64,000 nucleotides of DNA from Krasilnikoviella flava (GTDB lineage Bacteria; Actinomycetota; Actinomycetes; Actinomycetales; Cellulomonadaceae): NCBI RefSeq assembly GCF_900167525.1, contig NZ_FUZQ01000005.1, positions 248,001 to 312,000 of the forward strand. The letters are read 5' to 3'. Of the stretch, positions 61,021 through 64,000 are shown one piece after another. Below the pieces are notes generated by a model. The model worked only from the letters and a program-made list of their open reading frames with translations, did not search any database and was not told the origin of the DNA. Numbering within the stretch: the stretch's first letter is position 1; each line of letters begins with the position of its first letter. Position numbers and translations under genes: made by a program.

Positions 61021-62106
61021 ATGACCGTGACCCTCCTCACCGGACCGCCTGGCGCAGGGAAGACGACCGTGGCCGTGCTGCTCGCCGCGGACGCCGAGCG
61101 GCCCACCGTGACCCTCACCACCGACACGTTCTACCGGTCGATCAGCACCGGTTTCGTGCCGCCCTACCTCGCCGGGTCGCAACGGCAGAACGAGGTCGTC
61201 GCCGACGCGATCGTCGCGGCGACGACCGCGTACGCCCGCGGCGGCTACGACGTCGTGCTCGACGGGGTCGTCGGGCCGTGGTTCCTGCCCCGGTTCCGCG
61301 CCGCCGCGGCGCGCGAGGACTGGGACCTCGCGTACGTCGTCCTGCGCCCGGGCCTCGACGCGACGCTCGCCCGCGCCACGGGCCGGGCCGATGCCGAGCT
61401 GCGCGACCCCGCGGCCGTGCGCAGCATGCACGCCGCGTTCGCCGACCTCGGCGAGCTGGAGCCGCACGCCCGCGACACCACCGACGAGGAGCCCGCCGCC
61501 ACGGCGACCGCGGTCCGCGCCGCTCTCGACGACGGCGCGTTCCGGCTCCCCACGCCCGCTCCGGAGGCCGAGGAGGACCGGCGCGTCGACCCGCCGCTGC
61601 GTGCCGACGAGCTCACCACGCTGCGCGCGTTCCTCGACTTCCACCGTGACACGCTGCGATGGAAGACGGCCGGGCTGACGGCCGAGCAGCTGAACGCCGT
61701 GCACCCGCCGAGCAGCCTGACGCTCGGCGGCCTGCTCAAGCACCTCGCCCTGGTCGAGACGGACTGGTTCGCGGTGAAGCTGGACGGCGACACCGCCATG
61801 GCGCCGTTCGACACGGCGGACTGGGACGCCGACCGCGACTGGGAGTTCCACTCCGCGGCCGACGACTCCCCGGAGGAACTGCGGGCGCTGCTCGACGCCG
61901 CCGTCGCCGACTCCGACCGCCGCGTCGACGCGGCCGTGGCCGCGGGCGAGGGCCTGGACCGGCTCAGCCGCACGGAGTCGAACCGCCCAGGCGAGGGGGC
62001 CTTCAGCCTGCGGTGGATCCTGGTGCACATGATCGAGGAGTACGCGCGGCACAACGGGCAGGTCGACCTGATCCGCGAGGCCATCGACGGCGCGACCGGC
62101 GAGTGA
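61021..62106 (+). CDS. P-loop kinase fused to a DinB/DUF664 domain
   Basis: The 361-residue protein joins two folds. Residues 1-165 form a P-loop kinase like chloramphenicol phosphotransferase or AAA_33 proteins (TLLTGPPGAGKTTVAVLLA; VVLDGVVGPWFLPRF; VLRPGLDATLARATGR). Residues about 195-361 form a DinB-like four-helix bundle of DUF664 type (LRWKTAGLTAEQLNAV; SLTLGGLLKHLALVETDWF; LRWILVHMIEEYARHNGQVDLIRE) with the spaced His residues that bind metal. DinB domains often act with mycothiol. A combined detoxification role is inference. Confidence 0.85.
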   Translation: MTVTLLTGPPGAGKTTVAVLLAADAERPTVTLTTDTFYRSISTGFVPPYLAGSQRQNEVVADAIVAATTAYARGGYDVVLDGVVGPWFLPRFRAAAAREDWDLAYVVLRPGLDATLARATGRADAELRDPAAVRSMHAAFADLGELEPHARDTTDEEPAATATAVRAALDDGAFRLPTPAPEAEEDRRVDPPLRADELTTLRAFLDFHRDTLRWKTAGLTAEQLNAVHPPSSLTLGGLLKHLALVETDWFAVKLDGDTAMAPFDTADWDADRDWEFHSAADDSPEELRALLDAAVADSDRRVDAAVAAGEGLDRLSRTESNRPGEGAFSLRWILVHMIEEYARHNGQVDLIREAIDGATGE

Positions 62107-62117
62107 CCGCCGTCCGG

Positions 62118-63440
62118 TCAACCGGCCGGCACGTGGTCGGCGTCCCGCCGGGGAGCCAGCACGTAGTGCTCCACGACGTAGCCGACCGAGGCAGCCAGCA
62201 GCACGATCGGCGCCATCGCGGGCGCTGACGGCCCGATCAGGAGCACCACGAGCACGGCCGCGGAGATCGGGAACGGCAGGGTGGCCGCGGTCGCGGCGGC
62301 CATGCCCGCCGCGAGCGCCGGCACCGCCCCGAACCCCGGGAGCCCCCCGACGAGGACCCCGGCCGCCGCCCCGAGGAGCACCGCCGGGAAGATCGGGCCA
62401 CCGCGCAGGGAACCGAGCGAGATCCCGTAGCCCAGCCCCTTGAGGAGCAGCAGGGCGGCGAGCGCGCCGAGGCCCCAGGCCTCGGGGTCGGCGGCCAACG
62501 TGCCGAGGAGCGCCTGCCCGGAGAGCGCGACGTCCTCCGGGGAGCGCCCGGTCAGGAGGGCGTACGCCGACGCGCAGACCCCCACGGCGAGCGCGCCGAC
62601 CACGGCCGTCCAGAAGGGCCGGGTCGCCGCCTGACGGGCCACGGCGAAGCCCAGCCCGTGCACGAGCCGCATGCCGACCGCGACCAGCACCGCCAGCGGG
62701 ACCGTCCACACGATGTCGAGCACGTCGAGACGAGCGGGGACGTCGAGGTCGGGAAGGGTCAGGGAGGAGATCTCCAACCCGGTCCAGCTGCCGACCCCGG
62801 TGAAGACGAGCGCACCGATGCCCGACGACAGCACGCTCGGCAGCACGGCGCGTACGAGCGCCTGTCCTGCGACGCCGGACACGGCGGTCGCCTCGACGAC
62901 GAACACCGCACCCACGACGGGGCTGCCGAAGATCGCGGAGACCGCGGCCGCCGCACCGGCCAGGGCGAGCACGTGGCGGGCCGGGTCGCCGAGCGAGGCG
63001 CCCCATGGCCGCACCAGGATCAGCGCGACGGCCGAACCGAGCATGAGCAGCGGCCCCTCCGGGCCCAGGACCACGCCGAGCGGCAGGCCGGCCAGCGCCG
63101 CGAGCAGGACGCCGGGCACGTACGACGCCGGGACGGGGCCCATGCTCAACCCCTTGACGGGGACGTGCCCGCCGTGGCCCGGCAGCGACCGGACCGCGAG
63201 CCCGACCACCACGCCGGCGACGGCGAGCCACGGGAGCGGCCACCACCACGGCACGTCCGAGAACCCCCACGCCTGCGGCAGCTCCTCCCACACCGCGTGC
63301 GTGAGCCCGTGCAGGAGCGCGAGGAAGGCGAACGCCACCACCGAGACGACGACGCCGAGGACCGCCGACGTACCGAGGAGCGCGACGTACGGACGCCACG
63401 TCGGGGTCTGCGCTACCTCCTGCGGTGCTGCTCCTGCCAC
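62118..63440 (-). CDS. ClC-family chloride channel/transporter
   Basis: The 440-residue protein has about 11 hydrophobic helices and the ClC filter regions. These are LPGHGGHVPVKG in the place of GSGIP, LGPEGPLLMLGS with the gating Glu128, and FGSPVVGAVFVVEATAVSG. In the last, the second Glu of the usual EE pair (proton pathway in H+/Cl- exchangers) is Ala184. That fits a channel or an uncoupled carrier. GTG start. The ion carried is inferred. Confidence 0.85.
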   Translation of the reverse strand: MAGAAPQEVAQTPTWRPYVALLGTSAVLGVVVSVVAFAFLALLHGLTHAVWEELPQAWGFSDVPWWWPLPWLAVAGVVVGLAVRSLPGHGGHVPVKGLSMGPVPASYVPGVLLAALAGLPLGVVLGPEGPLLMLGSAVALILVRPWGASLGDPARHVLALAGAAAAVSAIFGSPVVGAVFVVEATAVSGVAGQALVRAVLPSVLSSGIGALVFTGVGSWTGLEISSLTLPDLDVPARLDVLDIVWTVPLAVLVAVGMRLVHGLGFAVARQAATRPFWTAVVGALAVGVCASAYALLTGRSPEDVALSGQALLGTLAADPEAWGLGALAALLLLKGLGYGISLGSLRGGPIFPAVLLGAAAGVLVGGLPGFGAVPALAAGMAAATAATLPFPISAAVLVVLLIGPSAPAMAPIVLLAASVGYVVEHYVLAPRRDADHVPAG

Positions 63441-63543
63441 GGCATCTCCTCGTCGCGCGCTCGATGGGTGCGTACGCCCGCTCGCGCCGCGGGGCGGGCC
63501 CGGACATCCGTGTGTGCCCGCACCCGCCCCGCGCGCGGAATGC

Positions 63544-63906
63544 TCAGCCGAGCAGCTTGGCCTTGGCGGCCGCGAACTCGGCGTCGGACAGGACGCCGGC
63601 CGCCTTCAGGTCACCGAGCTGCTTGAGCTGCGAGATGAGGTCGTCCTCGGCGGGAGCTGCCGTCACCTGCGCCTGCTGCTGGGCCTGCAGCTGCGCCTGC
63701 TGCTGGGCGTACGCCTGCTGCTGCGCCAGCTGGGCCTGCTGCTCCTGCTGGGCGTTGTACTGGTCGGCGGCGTAGCGCTGCTCGTCGCGGGACGTGGCAC
63801 GGCGGTTCATCGCCCGGCTCGTCGCGTTCGCGGTGCCGGTGATCACGGCCGTGCGTGCCATCGTGCCGATCAGGCCGGGTCGGCCCATCCGTCGCATGGG
63901 GGGCAT
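63544..63906 (-). CDS. SHOCT-domain protein with Gln-rich centre
   Basis: The 120-residue protein has a basic N-terminal region that may touch the membrane (GLIGTMARTAVITGTANATS), a Gln/Ala-rich middle (residues about 52-82) and a C-terminal SHOCT helix pair (DLISQLKQLGDLKAAGVLSDAEFAAAKAKLLG). SHOCT segments usually mediate oligomer or protein contacts. It starts one base after the stop of the next gene upstream, so they are co-transcribed. Confidence 0.8.
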   Translation of the reverse strand: MPPMRRMGRPGLIGTMARTAVITGTANATSRAMNRRATSRDEQRYAADQYNAQQEQQAQLAQQQAYAQQQAQLQAQQQAQVTAAPAEDDLISQLKQLGDLKAAGVLSDAEFAAAKAKLLG

Positions 63907-63907
63907 C

Positions 63908-64000
63908 TCAGTTCTCCTCCTCGATCTCGGCCGCGAGGGCCTCGAGCGCTGCCGGCGGCACCTGGGTCCAGTCGAGCACCTGTCCGCCGGCGCCGCGCAC
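63908..64000 (-). CDS. C-terminal end of a hypothetical protein (5' part outside window)
   Basis: Only the last 30 codons are visible, reading VLDWTQVPPAALEALAAE then an acidic end EEEN and TGA. The frame is open to the window edge and precedes the SHOCT gene by one base, which suggests a real co-transcribed gene. Too little remains to name a family. Confidence 0.6.
   Translation of the reverse strand: MRGAGGQVLDWTQVPPAALEALAAEIEEEN

Noticed and set aside
59442-61127. A 561-codon minus-strand frame opposite the UDG and membrane-protein genes
   Set aside because: It has no recognisable domain and lies antisense to clear family 5 UDG motifs.

Overview
The window is very GC-rich, densely packed bacterial DNA. 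The order alaS-ruvX-mltG-aroE-aroC-aroK-aroB, the phosphatidylinositol mannoside genes (pgsA, acyltransferase, pimA), pdxS/pdxT next to yebC-ruvCAB-yajC-secDF-apt-relA, an Rv2578c-type radical SAM gene and a DUF385-type deazaflavin oxidoreductase all point to an actinobacterium. The gene order is most like Micrococcales of the Cellulomonas / Cellulosimicrobium / Promicromonospora kind; that placement is inference from gene order, not from a marker comparison. I see no rRNA, tRNA or CRISPR array. No gene-free stretch exceeds about 250 bases.

Layout. 1-5.2 kb: end of an ECF41-type sigma factor, an exporter, a hydrolase, a phosphodiesterase, and an ArsR regulator divergent from an ACT-domain protein. 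5.2-13.6 kb: one long minus-strand run, alaS to aroB, covering tRNA charging, Holliday-junction metabolism, a cell-wall lytic transglycosylase and four shikimate steps. 13.7-16.8 kb: two small membrane-anchored proteins, rpsD and rarA. 16.9-25.6 kb: oxidoreductases, an acetyltransferase, aspS, a radical SAM gene under a perfect SOS box, a sulfotransferase and a papain-like protein. 25.7-37.8 kb: hisS, a metallo-beta-lactamase-fold gene broken by an in-frame stop, a cyclophilin, a DUF349 protein, a split LigD (polymerase and ligase as separate genes), relA and apt. 37.8-45.6 kb: secF, secD, yajC, ruvB, ruvA, ruvC, yebC and pdxT. 45.6-52.8 kb: an accessory block separating pdxT from pdxS, with a SipW/TasA-like export cluster, a 13-base tandem array, a NUDIX gene and hrpB. 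52.8-59.0 kb: the PIM lipid genes and thrS. 59-64 kb: small membrane and stress-type genes, a family 5 uracil-DNA glycosylase, a kinase-DinB fusion, a ClC protein and a SHOCT protein.

Most notable points. (1) hrpB lies between the intact 3' end of pdxS and a second, diverged copy of the same 3' end (49199-49255). The two copies encode nearly the same peptide with different codons, which suggests a 2.66 kb segment was inserted and regenerated the pdxS end. (2) The 47-48.5 kb cluster encodes a SipW-type signal peptidase, two proteins with alternate-type signal peptides and an LPRTG-anchored protein, with a CRP-like palindrome and a 13-base repeat array upstream. (3) The ArsR/ACT pair has mirror-symmetric promoters centred on one palindrome. 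(4) LexA boxes precede the radical SAM gene and ruvA. (5) Many start codons lie 6-7 bases after a TAnnnT hexamer, the pattern of leaderless transcripts.
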